A DNA stretch of 64,000 nucleotides from Petrolisthes cinctipes. Its lineage: Eukaryota; Arthropoda; Malacostraca; Decapoda; Porcellanidae. Shown here piece after piece: positions 40,953 to 54,449 of this stretch. The notes under the pieces were generated by a model, which did not search any database, was not told the DNA's origin, and saw only the letters and a list, made by a program, of their open reading frames with translations. The translations under genes and the position numbers were made by a program. Where the stretch lies: the NCBI GenBank assembly GCA_033782935.1, contig JAWQEG010000286.1, forward strand, positions 1,253,501 through 1,317,500. The letters are read 5' to 3'. The first letter of the stretch is position 1. Each line of letters begins with the position of its first letter.

Positions 40953-42331
40953 TTGATAATAGACAAGCTATTTATTGCGTTACGTTTCCTTTTATTGACT
41001 TAGGCTTTCATGTAAGGTCAGCGACAATAGTTGTCTTCTTGTACGAGTCTGGTTAATTAAGGCTTATATTTCCATTGCTTAGCAGCCGACTGTACAGATC
41101 TGTAGTTAGAACATTACAGATTAACTGAAAAAGAAGTGTCGGTGTTAATATTTGCCACGATTGAATTATGGGTACAAAGATAAAGGTTTTACCATTCTGC
41201 GCCCAAATGTGTGTCTTGCAAAATTCCTGTAGATGCGAGTGGGAGTGATTTGCGTCGAAATAATATGCACGATACTATATAAGTAGTGCATGTGATAGGT
41301 GAAGGTTTTTGTGTATGTAATGAATTAGGTTGAAATAAAGATTATGCACTACAATAAAGAAATATAGCGCTAGCGTGTATGAAATATGAAGGTGTTGTTT
41401 ATATTAGTAGGCAATAGGTATATAGACGTGCATGTCGACATTCTATTCCAGAGTGAAGGTAATGATAAATATGGGCTTATTCATTCGAGGAAATAAAGCC
41501 ATATAAAATCTGTAGTAAGTGTGGTTACGAAAGCCCAACTCACTAATACCTACACACAAACACTCTTAAGCACAAATATATTTTTACATACACACAAAAT
41601 CTCTCTTAAATATAAGCACATTAATACTTACACAAATAAATCATCTTAATAACACACACTAACGCTTGTATACACGCCAAACCCCACTCTTACGCTTATC
41701 CTTACACAACTCACATATTCCTACACGCGCACACAAATAATGATGTAATAAGATGTTGTAGTATTATTTTAGGAGGTATTGGCTGCTTGGACAGATTTTG
41801 TACATATTATGGAAGACAAAAAGGATTATATATAAGTAATCAAACTTGCAATTTTTTACCTGTGCCTACACTGCTGCTGCGGTCTTAATCTAAATAATAT
41901 TTATGATTAAAGGCAAATTACAAAATATAGCATCCATTCCACAATATCAACGACAGAAACCTACTTGCTAAAGCATCCAAACTGTAAAGTATCAATGCAT
42001 AATAACTAAAATGAGCAATTACCACCTATTTTTGACAAGCACAATATGGTTACTCAATACTATTCCGACGTATAAATGAAGAAAAGCACAGCCATACAGA
42101 TTTTACAGAGCATACTGTGTGCCACATGGAAAGAAAACCCATTAACTCAACGCAACCTATTTCATCTAGAACGCATATTGTAAATAACTCCGACCACCGT
42201 GACACTACCTAACTACTAGAAAAATACAGATATAATTTATCGTGCTGTTGCTTGGTCAACGACCGGAATTGGTATTGACCACAGCCAGACATTACTGTCT
42301 ACAATACATCTCTTTATGAAGGTTAAGTTTG
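40953..42331. other. Spacer between H2A and H3
   Basis: The first 780 bp copy the H2A 3' flank of units A and B. From about 41,735 the sequence is unrelated and AT-rich, without recognisable genes. Confidence 0.6.
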
Positions 42332-42347
42332 GGCCCTGAAGAGGGCC
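42332..42347 (-). terminator. Histone 3' stem-loop of H3
   Basis: Minus strand GGCCCTCTTCAGGGCC, the standard 16-nt form with 6-bp stem and 4-nt loop, 29 nt after the H3 stop codon. Confidence 0.93.
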
Positions 42348-42376
42348 GAAATGGTACTGATGCACTGTAGGTTGGT

Positions 42377-43496
<1,120 letters not shown>

Positions 43497-43560
43497 GTGC
43501 CCCAATCGTGTGCATCTCTGACAACAACCATCCACCACTGCTGGTCACACTCAGAACAAC

Positions 43561-43577
43561 GGACCCCCCTGGGGTCC
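43561..43577 (+). terminator. Histone 3' stem-loop of H4
   Basis: GGACCCCCCTGGGGTCC, 17 nt, 6-7 bp stem. It is followed by tcttttaggagagact, part of a module also found downstream of H2B. Confidence 0.88.
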
Positions 43578-44224
43578 ACAAATTATTCTTTTAGGAGAGA
43601 CTACATAGACTACCTATCCTCAATATTAAATTATTTGGTTCTTTATTTTACTCTAGGTTCGTTTCCTAATTAGTGATTAGCTCACTTACATAAGCTGGTT
43701 ATTTTTGTTTACTTTCAGTTTATGCAGTTCTGTCCGAATATTTGCACGTGACTGTATAATGGAGGTGTAGGGGTTGTTACTGTTTCTGTGTATTAATTAC
43801 CCTGCATGATCGATGATGCTTATACAAGCTGGTCCGATAGGCATATGGCATTAATTAGTAACCATTGTGTTATTGTTATAGATGGTCTCCCCTTTCAAGT
43901 CTAAAACCATTGTTATTTTTATGAATTTAGACTGTACAGTATTGTGAGTATTGTCATTACTTGAATGATTCGGGGATGTTTCACTCGTGTCAGGAGAAGC
44001 CATGGGATATGTAATAGTACATTATGTATATACAGTAATCGCTTCTTCCCCAGTAAGTATGGGTATCGAGGAAGGAAGCTAGCTGTGGCCTTTTCTATAC
44101 TTTTATGGCTCTTTTGTAGCTTATAGCTGGTTATTTATAGGTTCAAGTGCAGTTCTGTACTTTTTCGTGTAGGGATATTTTTCGTTATGGGTTCATCTTG
44201 GTGGTTTGTTCGGTGTACGTTGAA
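43578..44224. other. H4 3' flank, no gene seen
   Basis: Contains at 43,587-43,660 a segment of about 70 bp (taggagagact...cctatcctcaat...) shared with the H2B 3' flanks. The rest is unremarkable AT-rich DNA up to the LINE fragment. Confidence 0.55.
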
Positions 44225-44640
44225 TTTTAAATCACTATTCTTTACTTTGACTTACTGACGTTATTATTGGGTACCCTGGTATTGGATGCATTTACTAAGG
44301 TATTTGGATGATATTGGTTAGTTCTTGTAGTAGGTAGGTTAGTCGCAGTGGTTGTAAGTTGTGCCATTTTTGTTATATTCTATTGTTATGCCTTCCCATA
44401 TTACTTCTTTTATAATTTTCGTGGTCAAAGTCCTCATTTTCCTCCTCCGATTTTTTAAAAATGCTTTCCCATATAGCTGTAAATCTTTGTTGATTTTCTT
44501 TACAATCATACAGTATATTTCATTTATGTTTTTATTGCTTCCATCTGTTATATATGGAGAAGAAATGTTTGTAGTACCTCTCATTCTCTTTATCGGATCC
44601 CAGAAGTCTTGGAGGTTCCTGTAATTATCTACTATACAGT
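44225..44640 (-). mobile_element. LINE fragment flanking the H2B promoter (unit B)
   Basis: Mirror copy of 29,240-29,690, about 90% similar by eye, with the same MRGTTNISSPYITDGSN frame on the minus strand (44,584-44,339). Its outer boundary near 44,228 coincides with the limit of homology between units A and B. Confidence 0.6.
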
Positions 44641-44689
44641 ATATACATTACATGTTATTTTCTAATAATTTTGTCTGCAGTCGTTTTTG

Positions 44690-44992
44690 TATGTTGAGTA
44701 AAATATGTCGGGAAATTTGGACAAGTATATAATTTTCGTAAAATCTATACAAACCTTTGCCGACATCAATATTGTTTTGCAATAAAAATTGTATCGTCCA
44801 GAATTGTGTTTTGCAATTAGACTTATTGCTAGATTATTCATTGTTGGGACATCACTATCAGAGGCACCTAATTTTGACCAATCCAGGAGGAGCAAGCGGG
44901 GCTAGTGGTCCCTCTTGATCTTCTCGCTCAATATAAATATGAAAATGTGGGGGGGGCAATTTCGGTTCGACTTCCAACTAAACTAGGTAGAC
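44690..44992 (+). promoter_or_regulatory. H2B promoter (unit B), intact
   Basis: CCAAT box at 44878-44882, conserved ggaggagcaagcggggctag block and TATA box tataaata at 44932-44939, 54 bp before the ATG. The predicted start region (ggggcaatttcgg, about 44,953-44,965) is the position at which LINE-2 inserted in unit A. Confidence 0.85.
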
Positions 44993-45364
44993 ATGCCACC
45001 TAAGACTTCTGGAAAGGCTGCCAAGAAGGCTGGCAAGGCCCAGAAGGACATTGCTAAAGGAGGCAAGAAAAAGAAGCGCAAGAGGAAGGAAAGTTACAGC
45101 ATCTACATTTACAAGGTACTGAAGCAGGTCCACCCTGACACTGGTGTTTCCTCTAAGGCAATGTCGATCATGAACTCTTTCGTGAACGACATCTTTGAGA
45201 GAATCGCCGCCGAGGCCTCTCGCCTGGCACACTACAACAAGCGGTCCACCATCACCAGTCGGGAGATTCAGACCGCCGTCAGGCTCCTGCTCCCCGGTGA
45301 GCTTGCCAAGCACGCCGTGTCTGAGGGCACCAAGGCTGTCACCAAGTACACCTCCTCCAAATAA
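44993..45364 (+). CDS. H2B: Histone H2B (unit B)
   Basis: Core histone H2B of 123 residues with an intact promoter and stem-loop. Basic tail ([21 protein letters not shown]), histone fold with [17 protein letters not shown] and [17 protein letters not shown], and C terminus ...AVTKYTSSK. It differs from the unit A copy by one tail residue (Asp for Ala). Lies tail to tail with the H2A at 46,616-46,987 and downstream of H4. Confidence 0.98.
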   Translation: MPPKTSGKAAKKAGKAQKDIAKGGKKKKRKRKESYSIYIYKVLKQVHPDTGVSSKAMSIMNSFVNDIFERIAAEASRLAHYNKRSTITSREIQTAVRLLLPGELAKHAVSEGTKAVTKYTSSK

Positions 45365-45402
45365 AGTGGTGCACTCTCTCCAGAATCATTTGGTCAACAA
45401 TC

Positions 45403-45419
45403 GGCTCCTGTTAGGAGCC
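45403..45419 (+). terminator. Histone 3' stem-loop of H2B (unit B)
   Basis: GGCTCCTGTTAGGAGCC, 17 nt, 38 nt after the stop codon, identical to the unit A copy. Confidence 0.9.
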
Positions 45420-46543
45420 ACAACATTTTAGACTTAAGGGAACTGTTATGGACAAAATTGAGTGAGGCCATGCATTGATGCTGGTTATATTTTTTGTGGT
45501 GTTATGTCGGACGAGCTTTCTAGGTGTCGAGGTGCGGTAGACGAAGTAGAAACAAAGTATGGAAGGTACCTCATTACCATCGAGTAGGATCGGACTCTTT
45601 TTAGGAGAGACTGCCTATCCTCAATGATAATTTTGTAGTTCCTCCTTTTATTTTTCCTAGGTTAGTCACAGTAGAGAAGGGGTGGGCCGCATTGGATAAA
45701 TAAATGAACAGAGACGGTGTGTGCGCGTGTAGGAATATGTGTGTGTGTGTGTGTGTAAGAGTGGGGTTTGGCGTGTATACAAGCTTTATTAAAGATTAAA
45801 TTAGTGTGTGTTATTAGGATTATTTATTTGTGTAAGTATTAATGTGCTTGTATTTAAGAGATGTTTTGTGTATGTAAAAATATATTTGTGCTTAAGAGTG
45901 TTTGTGTGTAGGTATTAGTAAGTTGGGCTTTCGTAACCACACTTACTACAGAGTTTATATGGCTTAATTTCCTCGAATGAATAAGCCCATATTTATCATT
46001 ACCTTCGCTTTGGAATAGAATGTCGACATGCACGTCTATATACCTATTGCCTACTAATATACACAACACCTTCATATTTCATACACACTAGCGCTATATT
46101 TCTTTATTGTAGTGCATAATCTTTATTTCAACCTAATTCATTACATACACAAAAACCTTCACCTATCACATGCACTACTTATGTAATATCGTGCATATTA
46201 TTTCGACGCAAATCACTCCCACTCGCATCTACAGGAATTTTGCAAGACACACATTTGGGCGCAGAATGGTAAAACCTTTATCTTTGTACCCATAATTCAA
46301 TCGTGGCAAATATTAACACCGACCCTTCTTTTTCAGTTAATCTGTAATGTTCTTACTACAGATCTGTACAGTCGGCTGCTAAGCCATGGCAATATAAGCC
46401 TTAGTTAACCAGACTCGTACAAGAAGAGCTGAGTGAGAAGACGACTATTGTCGCCGACCTTACATGAAAGCCTAAGTCAATAAAAGGAAATGTAATCCAA
46501 TAAATAGCTTGTCTATTATCAAACTCTTTGTGAAGGAAAATGT
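45420..46543. other. Spacer between the convergent H2B and H2A genes of unit B
   Basis: Inverted equivalent of 21,474-22,600. Contains a short (GT)n run at 45,738-45,757 and, at 45,592-45,665, the module shared with the H4 3' flank. No gene. Confidence 0.65.
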
Positions 46544-46560
46544 GGCTCCATAAAGGAGCC
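46544..46560 (-). terminator. Histone 3' stem-loop of H2A (unit B)
   Basis: Minus strand GGCTCCTTTATGGAGCC, identical to the third H2A copy, 55 nt after the stop. A cacaaagag element follows. Confidence 0.9.
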
Positions 46561-46615
46561 GGATCTATAAGTTGGGAAGAGGAGGAAAGGAGGCTTCTGG
46601 GGACAGAGAGCAACC

Positions 46616-47262
<647 letters not shown>

Positions 47263-47785
47263 ATGCAGTTGAATATTTGTCGTATAATAAAACATAATTT
47301 CTTTATATTGTTTTCATTATCTTTGCCTATCATTGTGATGCTGAGAACATAATTCTGAAGTTGAACATAAAACACTGTGTTCAGTAACCTATAGAGAGAT
47401 CCATGAGCATCACGTTGATCACCATTACTGTCCTTGTAGTCCTTATTGTGTCATATGGTGTTCTGCGCAGTAATGCTGGAACTAGATAAAAGTAAGATAA
47501 TGTATATCGAAACAGATTTTAATAAAAATTACCTATAAGTAACTTAAAAAGAAAGATATAATATATTTCTCTTTCCTGCAAATGGGTTTAACATGTTAAC
47601 ATTCTGACTAGCACCAGACTGGCAAATGGCAATGCATGAAACCTATAGTCCTTCAGTTTTGTGAAGGCGAAATGCTGTGGCTGGGATAATCCCGTCAAGA
47701 ATGCATATCTACCTACACTTTTATTCTAATTAATTTATATATCTTTCCCCATAAATCTCTAGTTGTTTTCTAAATTCTCTACAAA
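47263..47785. other. Intergenic, nothing recognised
   Basis: AT-rich unique-looking sequence without convincing ORFs or known repeats. Confidence 0.5.
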
Positions 47786-47787
47786 TT

Positions 47788-47995
47788 GACCCCGTAGGGG
47801 GGTATTGCCTGCATTAGTGATGTGGGCAATACTTTAAGGGTTTTGGCGCCCCTTCGGCCCCAGCCACTAGCTTTTAGTTCTTCAACTGTCCCTCTTTTCT
47901 TTCTATTTCCTTCCTGCTTGCTGTCTCACCTCTCTATCACCGTTTTCTGGCGCTATATGACCTCCCTGTTACGGCGCCTAATATCAATCAATCAA
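47788..47995 (+). mobile_element. SINE-like dispersed repeat, plus copy
   Basis: Contains ggtattgcctgcattagtg, gtgggcaatactttaaggg, ttttggcgccccttcggcccc, then a long pyrimidine-rich tract, ending in cctaatatcaatcaatcaat. It matches the minus-strand copy at 48,515-48,708 over its whole length. The order 'short palindromic start, gcccctt(c/t)ggccccag core, pyrimidine tract' resembles a repeat I know from decapod crustacean mRNAs. No tRNA-like head is recognised, so 'SINE' is provisional. Confidence 0.6.
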
Positions 47996-48514
47996 TCAAC
48001 CTCTACATATTGAGAACCAAAATGGTATTAACAACATAATCTCGGCCGCAGTTTTTCGAATCATATAATTGGACTACAAGTAATAAGGGAGAAACGCCTA
48101 TGTCATTAAAACTTTTTAAGAACGAATGAGAAGGTTAAAAATAAGAGAAAGAAAAGATAAACGGTAAGAAAGGAGGGAAGGGCAAGCGAGAGAGGGATAA
48201 GATAGTAGGGAGGACGTGTAAGGTTGCCAGTTACTTGAGATATACTGTAATATATATAGCCTATTCATAAAATTAGACCAAGTTTATTGAAAACGCGATA
48301 TAGTGGCGCCTATTTAAGTTTAACCGATTATTTTTAAGGAAATGCATATTTAGAAGAAAAAATCCTGGTAAATAGCTTAATGAATTTGTTGACAAATATG
48401 ATTATTAAAAAAATTAGAAAATTAAACCGTTTTCTGCCAAAAAAAAAAAAAACACAGTTGGGCTTGAGAGAAGGTGATAAATAGGGTGGACTACAAGCAC
48501 GAGGGATTTTATTG
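47996..48514. other. Spacer between the inverted SINE-like copies
   Basis: AT-rich, no genes recognised. An A run lies at 48,438-48,450. Confidence 0.5.
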
Positions 48515-48708
48515 ATATTAGGTGGCGCAACAGCGAGGTCAAATAGCACCAGGAAAAGGTGATAGAGAGCTGTGACAGCAAGCAAGAAGAAATTAGAAAG
48601 AAAGGAGGGACAGTTAAAGAACTGTAAGCTAATGGCTGGGGCCAAAGGGGCGCCAAAGCCCTTAAAGTATTGCCCACATCATTACAGGCAATACCTCCCC
48701 TACAGGGC
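48515..48708 (-). mobile_element. SINE-like dispersed repeat, minus copy
   Basis: Reverse-complement relative of 47,788-47,995 with about 80-85% identity by eye. Shared blocks include gatgtgggcaatacttt, gcgcccctt and cctaatatcaat. Confidence 0.6.
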
Positions 48709-48959
48709 AAGTACGAAGGATAAAAGGAATACAGGGATAGATGTCTAATATCCAAAGGATAATATATAATCAGTAGTCTATCCCACTACGATGGTGAACA
48801 AAAGACAGTGCCTTTATTTAAAGGATATAATGTAACAGATATTCTAATTATAATTGCTTGTTATTACTTTTCAATTAATCACCTTCATTTTTCTTACCCT
48901 CTTCCCCCTCACCCTCGCCTCAAATCATCACATTTCTTCTCTCCTATATCCACCTACGT

Positions 48960-49646
48960 CAGTGGTTCTTAATTAACCTTTTTCAATATATGCACCCCTT
49001 TCAAATCAGCAGTCAGTTCTCGCACCCCTCTATTGCTGAAGAAAAAAAAAATGCTAAAACTGAAATACGTGGTTTTAATAAGTACATTTGTAGCCATCAC
49101 AATACATTCCATGAAAGTATTGTAATGGCTACACCGCTACAGTAATGATTTATGTTATATAAACCGACCATTTAAATACATGTGAAGAAAGCAAAATCAG
49201 AAATGATTCACAACCAATCCTCCACCCTACTGTATATGTATCAATAAGAATAAGTTATTAAAACAGGGAAACCATAAATCACTCAAACAGAGGTCTGCGT
49301 GTGAATGGTGCGGGAGGGTGGTGACGATAACCTCCCTCCCTCTGTGTCACCTACATGTCCTCCCTCCCTATGTGTCACCTATACGTGTCCTCCCTCCCTC
49401 GTCCCTCCGAATCACATACATATTTACTCGAGTCTGTTGCAACGTTGGCACTTCATTAGGAAATTAGGTGTAGGTTTTTCTCTAGCTCAAAACACTGCTG
49501 TAGCAAAAAGATTATTTTTGTTTGCAGAAAAAAATAACATGCGTATATAAAAATATAATTTGCTTTAATTATGCCTATCCTCGCACCCCCTAGGAACCGG
49601 CCTCGCACCACCTAGGGGTGCGAGCACCCCTGGTTAAGAACCACTG
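48960..49646. mobile_element. Non-autonomous hAT transposon (687 bp)
   Basis: Starts CAGTGGTTCTTAATTAACC and ends with the complement of CAGTGGTTCTTAACCAGG. Flanked by the perfect 8-bp duplication acctacgt (48952-48959, 49647-49654). Ends and duplication length are diagnostic of hAT elements. The interior has no transposase ORF. Confidence 0.93.
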
Positions 49647-49672
49647 ACCTACGTTAATGCACTTCTTTAAAC

Positions 49673-50099
49673 CCGGGTTCTTCAAACTACGGGTCCCGAA
49701 TTCCTCCAAACTGGGTCGCAGGCTCACAAAAATAAATACATGAATAAAATAGAATAATAATGTTCGTGACAATAAAATAAATATGAAGTTCATACATGAA
49801 TCCACCTAACATCTTTTATAATTGAAAATTCATATATTTGATTACCAATAAAACAAAATCATTGCACAAATATTAGCCTTCTTGAGAGAGAGTGAGAGAG
49901 AGGGGGAGGGGTAGGTGAGGCAATGTTTATAATTCTGTTTAGAATGCCTTGTAATCATAATTATTGTGTTTCAGTTTCTGGCCTTGTATTTTCTTAGGTT
50001 GATAATTCTGGTCATTTGTAAAAGATCTTTCTGTATGGGTCGCGAGAATGATGTCATAGTAAAAACTGGGTCACGACTGAAAAAGTTTGAAGAACCCTG
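49673..50099. mobile_element. Second non-autonomous hAT transposon (427 bp)
   Basis: Starts CCGGGTTCTTCAAACTACGG and ends with the complement of CAGGGTTCTTCAAACTTTTT. Flanked by the 8-bp duplication ctttaaac (49665-49672, 50100-50107). A different family from its neighbour 27 bp away. No transposase inside. Confidence 0.9.
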
Positions 50100-50334
50100 C
50101 TTTAAACTATTGGTGATTCGATACCGTTCACAGTGTATGCTTCATTCATTCCTTCTGACACACGCCTTCTCTACCTGATCATTCGTTACCCTCCAATATA
50201 GCTCCGCCCACATTTCTCTCCTCAACTCCCACTAATATCCCCCCCTCCCTCCACCTGCAACTGTTGCCAGATCCGACGAGAGCCAAACCAAGTCGCTGAT
50301 GGATGGGGTGTGGACCCTTGATCTGTCCGGAGCT

Positions 50335-51880
50335 GTACATTTTGACAGTTTAACCTTTAATCCAACATCCTGCAGTCGTTGTAAGACTCTAGCTGTTATT
50401 TTTTGTAGGTGTGAATTTACATCAGGGCTGACAATAATTAAGTCATCTAAGTAAGCTACAACATCTTGAGTCATGTCGCTGAAGATAGTATTTATCATCC
50501 TTTGGAATGTTAGGGGTGCATTGGATAATCTAAAGGGCATTCTGAAAAATTGCCAATGACCATTGGGGTGCTAAAAGCAGTAATAGGTTTGAATTGGTCA
50601 TCTAATTCTACTTGCCAATAACCACTAATTAGGTCAAGACTACTAAAGACTCCGTTATTTTCCCCAATATCCATGAGGATTTCTTTAAGTACAGGTAATG
50701 GGTACCTATCCATGACAGTTTTCTTATTTATCTTCCTAAAATCTGTAACATGGCGGAAATCACCTGTTTTCTTAGTCACCAAGAATAATGGGCTGTTATA
50801 AGGACTGTTTGAAGACTCAATGATTCCTTCTGTAGACATATCATCCACCATTTTATTCATTATTTGTCTTTGACTATGAGGTAATCTGTAAGCTTTCACA
50901 TATACTGGATCTGTGTCTGTTAATGATATGTGATGTTTAACTAGTGTTGTTTTCCCCAACCGCTCACCAGGTAAAGCAATAGCCGACCTGTGATTTGCTA
51001 ATATATGTAAAAGCTGTGTGCGATGTGAAGGAAAATCATTTACTTGTACATGCTCATATAATTCATTAATAGTTTGCCTAAGTTGCAATTCATCAACAGT
51101 GTGTATGTTGGCTAAGGGAGGAGATTCTTTTTCCATTTGTATTGGTTTAAAAAACACAAAAAAGTCACCTAGGTATGTACCTGGTTTTATTTTCACTGCC
51201 TGATCAACCTTGTTAAAAATTAGAGCTTCAATGAAGTTGTCTTTTTGTACCAGAGAAAATATGGATTTCATACCAACATTATTTATTTTACAAGTTTCAC
51301 TTAAGGATATGGTTTGTTTTCCCACATAATTGTCACCTTACACTTTCACCGTTATGATAGCAAACCCTTTACTTGGTAATTTTACCGTACTTTTGACACT
51401 GCCTGCCAGTCGAGTCTGTGAGTCACTGACCCTTGTCTCCGAGCCTACAGCTGTGCACTGCTGACTCCGCGGTTGACATGGGTACACTTGGCCCTGAAAG
51501 ATAATTGACAGGAGGGATATTGCAATGTCAAGGTAGTGATCTGTCAGTTCTTTTAAACCTAACAATCCATCAGTTGGCAAACTGAAGTTTTCACAAATGT
51601 AAAAGGTGCATTTTAGTGTCTGACTATTTAATGAAAGTGTAATAGGAAATTGGACCATACCTTTAATGATTAATTTACTACCAGATAAAGCTTAAATCTG
51701 ATGGTTGAATAGACCATCGTTGTTGTGGGTTTTCCTTTAACAGCTGTTTAAGTGTTACTTCAGACAGTAATGATACACAAGCTCCAGTATCAAAAGCTAA
51801 CGAGACATTTGTATTCCCAATGTTACAAGGAAGTGATAGTACATCAACTTTACCCAAGACAGCAACAAGTATATTTATTT
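50335..51880 (-). pseudogene. pol: pol remnant: aspartic protease and partial reverse transcriptase
   Basis: Protease active site D-T-G at 51,783-51,791 (AFDTGACVSLLSE), with the DGLLGLKEL motif of the protease end at about 51,570. The RT has HHISLTDTDPVYVKAYRLPHSQRQ, SSLDLISGYWQVELDD, PFRLSNAPLTFQRMI and the catalytic Y-L-D-D (50,442-50,453). A stop interrupts the protease region near 51,690 and a small deletion shifts the frame near 50,560. RT ends after KLSKC, where the sequence becomes unrelated. Confidence 0.85.
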
Positions 51881-51882
51881 GT

Positions 51883-53105
51883 TTAGGCGTGATTAAATTG
51901 GCGTTTTTTTTTTTTTTTTAAATCGTCACCTGTATTTGCACGTCTATTATTTATTTGGTCTCTTGCATTTAATGTGACTCTACATTCATCTGTGTTATGT
52001 GTCACACTATTATGAATAATGCAATACTTGTTACTGGGCTTGTTCTCACTTTCACTTGCTAATTTATTACTATTATCCTTACTTTTGACATTTGAGCGAT
52101 TATTCTTGTTAAAGTAACACTTATCTGGGCTGTGTCCATATTTTCTGCAGATTTTACAATAAGGTTTCTTCTTCGAACTCTGAGGTGTGAAGTTTGTAGT
52201 GTGTTGTGTCTGTGAAGTGCTGTGGTGAGTGTCTGTGTCAGTGATCACGGCTACAGGTAGGGCTCTAGGTACATTAAGAGGTTCTTTTTGACTAACCTTT
52301 GCTGCATATTTGACCAATCTGTCACTTGGTTTATATTCTATTTTAGCAGCTTCAAGCCTGGATTCCTCTGTTAAAAGCAACACATACTGTATGTACTCAA
52401 TGATCTGGTATACATTATCCGCTTTCATGTTACCTTGTGTGTTCAACCACTCTGACCCTTTTAAGAGTTGTTTAGCATCGCTAATGGTCGAACCTGCTAA
52501 CGCTAGAGCCGTACTTGAATTAGCTGTTCCACAATTACTCACTGTCCTTTTACCATTCTGTGTACCCATGCTAGTGGACCGCCAAACTGCCCCCCACCGA
52601 AAACATCTATGAGGTCTTCACAAAGCTGTTTAAAATTATTTAAGTTATCTGGATCCGTGAAAGCAGTTGCAGTCAGTAATGTGCTAGCATTTGAGTCTGG
52701 TTTAATATGACCACGTACGAACCTTATTTTCCCTTTGTCATCTGTAATTCCTGTAGGAAGCATATTATCTTCACAAACCCTTAGAAATGTATGGATATTA
52801 TAGTTAATATCGTCCCCAGTGAATTCCTTCACTGTATGAGCTTGGGGAAGAACATTAATAGTAGCAGAAGTGTTAGTTGCCATTGTGTGTGATGATGTGT
52901 TAGTATGTAAAGCCGTAGAGTAAGTACGTCCTGACCTGGTTTTACTAGGTGAAATGTTAGAGGTAAAACTAGTAAACAAATCAGTTAATGAGGTAGATCT
53001 AGTAAGAGGAGGACTATTAATTGTCACTCTATCTTCTTTTATGTCTAAATCTAGGACAAGAATATTTTTACTTACGGGAGAACTTACACTTTCTATTGTA
53101 CTCAC
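51883..53105 (-). pseudogene. gag: gag remnant of the truncated gypsy element
   Basis: Two overlapping frames (53,105-52,539 and 52,569-51,883) encode a Gag-like protein broken by a frameshift near 52,550. The first part has the capsid-like EFTGDD...IHTFLRVCED segment. The second has a CCHC knuckle (CKICRKYGHSPDKC) and a second Cys/His motif (CIIHNSVTHNTDEC), matching the pair in the 3763-5307 gag. Confidence 0.85.
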
Positions 53106-53986
53106 ACTTAAATTAGTGATTTCTGTTGAATCAACTAAGCTTTCATTACTTTCAAATATTGTTTAACTATGTTTAAGCTTACGAAGCGAAAACAATGAGG
53201 TACCGGATTTTTCTTCCATTCATTACCTGTCACTCTGCGTGAAGATTCACAAAGAACATTCCTTCTGGTATATATACGTGAAGATATACGCATATAGTAC
53301 TCTAAATTATGAATACATAGAATTTGTAATGAGGTGATATTTGGTAATACGTTTATATATTTATATATCCTAATGTGATGATGTTAGGATGTGTATGTAT
53401 TTGTAAATATATGTACCTAAGCTACTGACCACGAATAGTAGAGTAGGCTTTGATAATTAGTTGAATAGTATTCCAGTAGTCGTGTGACGTCGTACTAATT
53501 ACCAAGCCAACGTCCTTTCCTGGATGTTAGCACTGTCAACTGAAGAATGTTGATATGTTGATTGAAGTACTGTGTAGCTGCGAAGCACTGTTTAACTGCA
53601 CTGTAGTAGTGAAGTTATTTGAGCTGCTAATATAGTCTCTCACTGTAGTTGAAGTATTCACCTCACTAGGCTATACTGTAGTGTAAGTATAGTAGTAGTG
53701 GTAGTACTGGTCGTGTGGTAGAGTAGTAGTATGGTGCTGGTAGTGTGGTAGTGATGACGCAACCAGTGTGTGGTAGCGCGGGACGATTTGCGAGGCTAGC
53801 TTGCTGTGCTGACTCGACTCGACTGTCCTTCACTTAATTAACCCCTTGCTTCTCCTTCACTTCACTTCTCCTATCTTCTCTTTTTACTTTTGTGTCTTTT
53901 CTTAGGTTATCACTTGCTATTAATTGTTTTGTTTCTCTCCTTTTTCCACCATATATGTTCGTATCACCACCGTTGTTCACCAAATA
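53106..53986 (-). other. Leader region of the truncated gypsy element
   Basis: Between gag and the candidate LTR. Directly after the LTR the minus strand reads tatt then tggtgaacaacggtgg (from 53,982), a plausible primer-binding site. The rest holds short tag/gta-rich runs (53,640-53,760) but no gene. Confidence 0.5.
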
Positions 53987-54389
53987 TGTGCTAGTGGAGC
54001 GGTCGGTCACTTACACAAATCGGTTGTTGATGTCTTTTCGGAGTATATTTTTAGAATAGGTTAGGTGATTATTATGGTATGGAGAGTTAGCACACCTTGT
54101 CTTAGTTTAACAAGATTTTATTAATAACCCAAGTGGTAGTACAGTTTCACAAAAGGGTTAAGTTAGGCTTAGGAGCTAACTTTAAAGAGAGAGATGGCTA
54201 TGAGACCCCTTGTGTAGCGATTGGTTGTCTCTAGCATACTACTCTATAGGAGGGCACAAGAAGAGCTCTCTGTGTTGTCCCCCGTGACTTGTGACGTCAC
54301 TTATTGTTGAGGAAACTTGGTTCCCATGGACCCGTTTATGTCAGGTCAGCTAGTTTGAGCGATCATGTGGTGGAACATGGTATGACTCA
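53987..54389 (-). repeat. Candidate 5' LTR of the truncated gypsy element
   Basis: On the minus strand the segment begins tgagtcat and ends ctagcaca (TG...CA) and contains an AATAAA signal (54,117-54,122 on the plus strand). It is followed 4 nt later by a TGG-initial candidate primer-binding site. There is no second LTR to confirm the boundaries, so they are provisional. Confidence 0.45.
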
Positions 54390-54449
54390 CTAGGTATATG
54401 TAGATATATTATATGTAGATATATGTAGTTATAACCGGTACAATGGAAA

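Larger units (their letters stand above)
50235..54389 (-). mobile_element. 3'-truncated Ty3/gypsy LTR retrotransposon
   Basis: Minus-strand element: candidate 5' LTR (53,987-54,389), leader, gag, protease and RT up to about 50,335. There homology ends in the middle of the RT palm; RNase H, integrase and 3' LTR are missing. Related to the element at 2,479-10,458: same unusual second Cys/His motif in gag and similar RT. Frameshifts in gag and RT make it dead. Confidence 0.82.

Noticed and set aside
44978..45313. Open frames antisense to the H2B genes (and similar ones opposite H2A, H3, H4)
   Set aside because: Mirror images of highly biased histone coding sequence. Nothing else supports them.
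47788..48708. Calling the inverted repeats tRNA-derived SINEs
   Set aside because: No A and B box pair of a Pol III promoter could be identified by eye.
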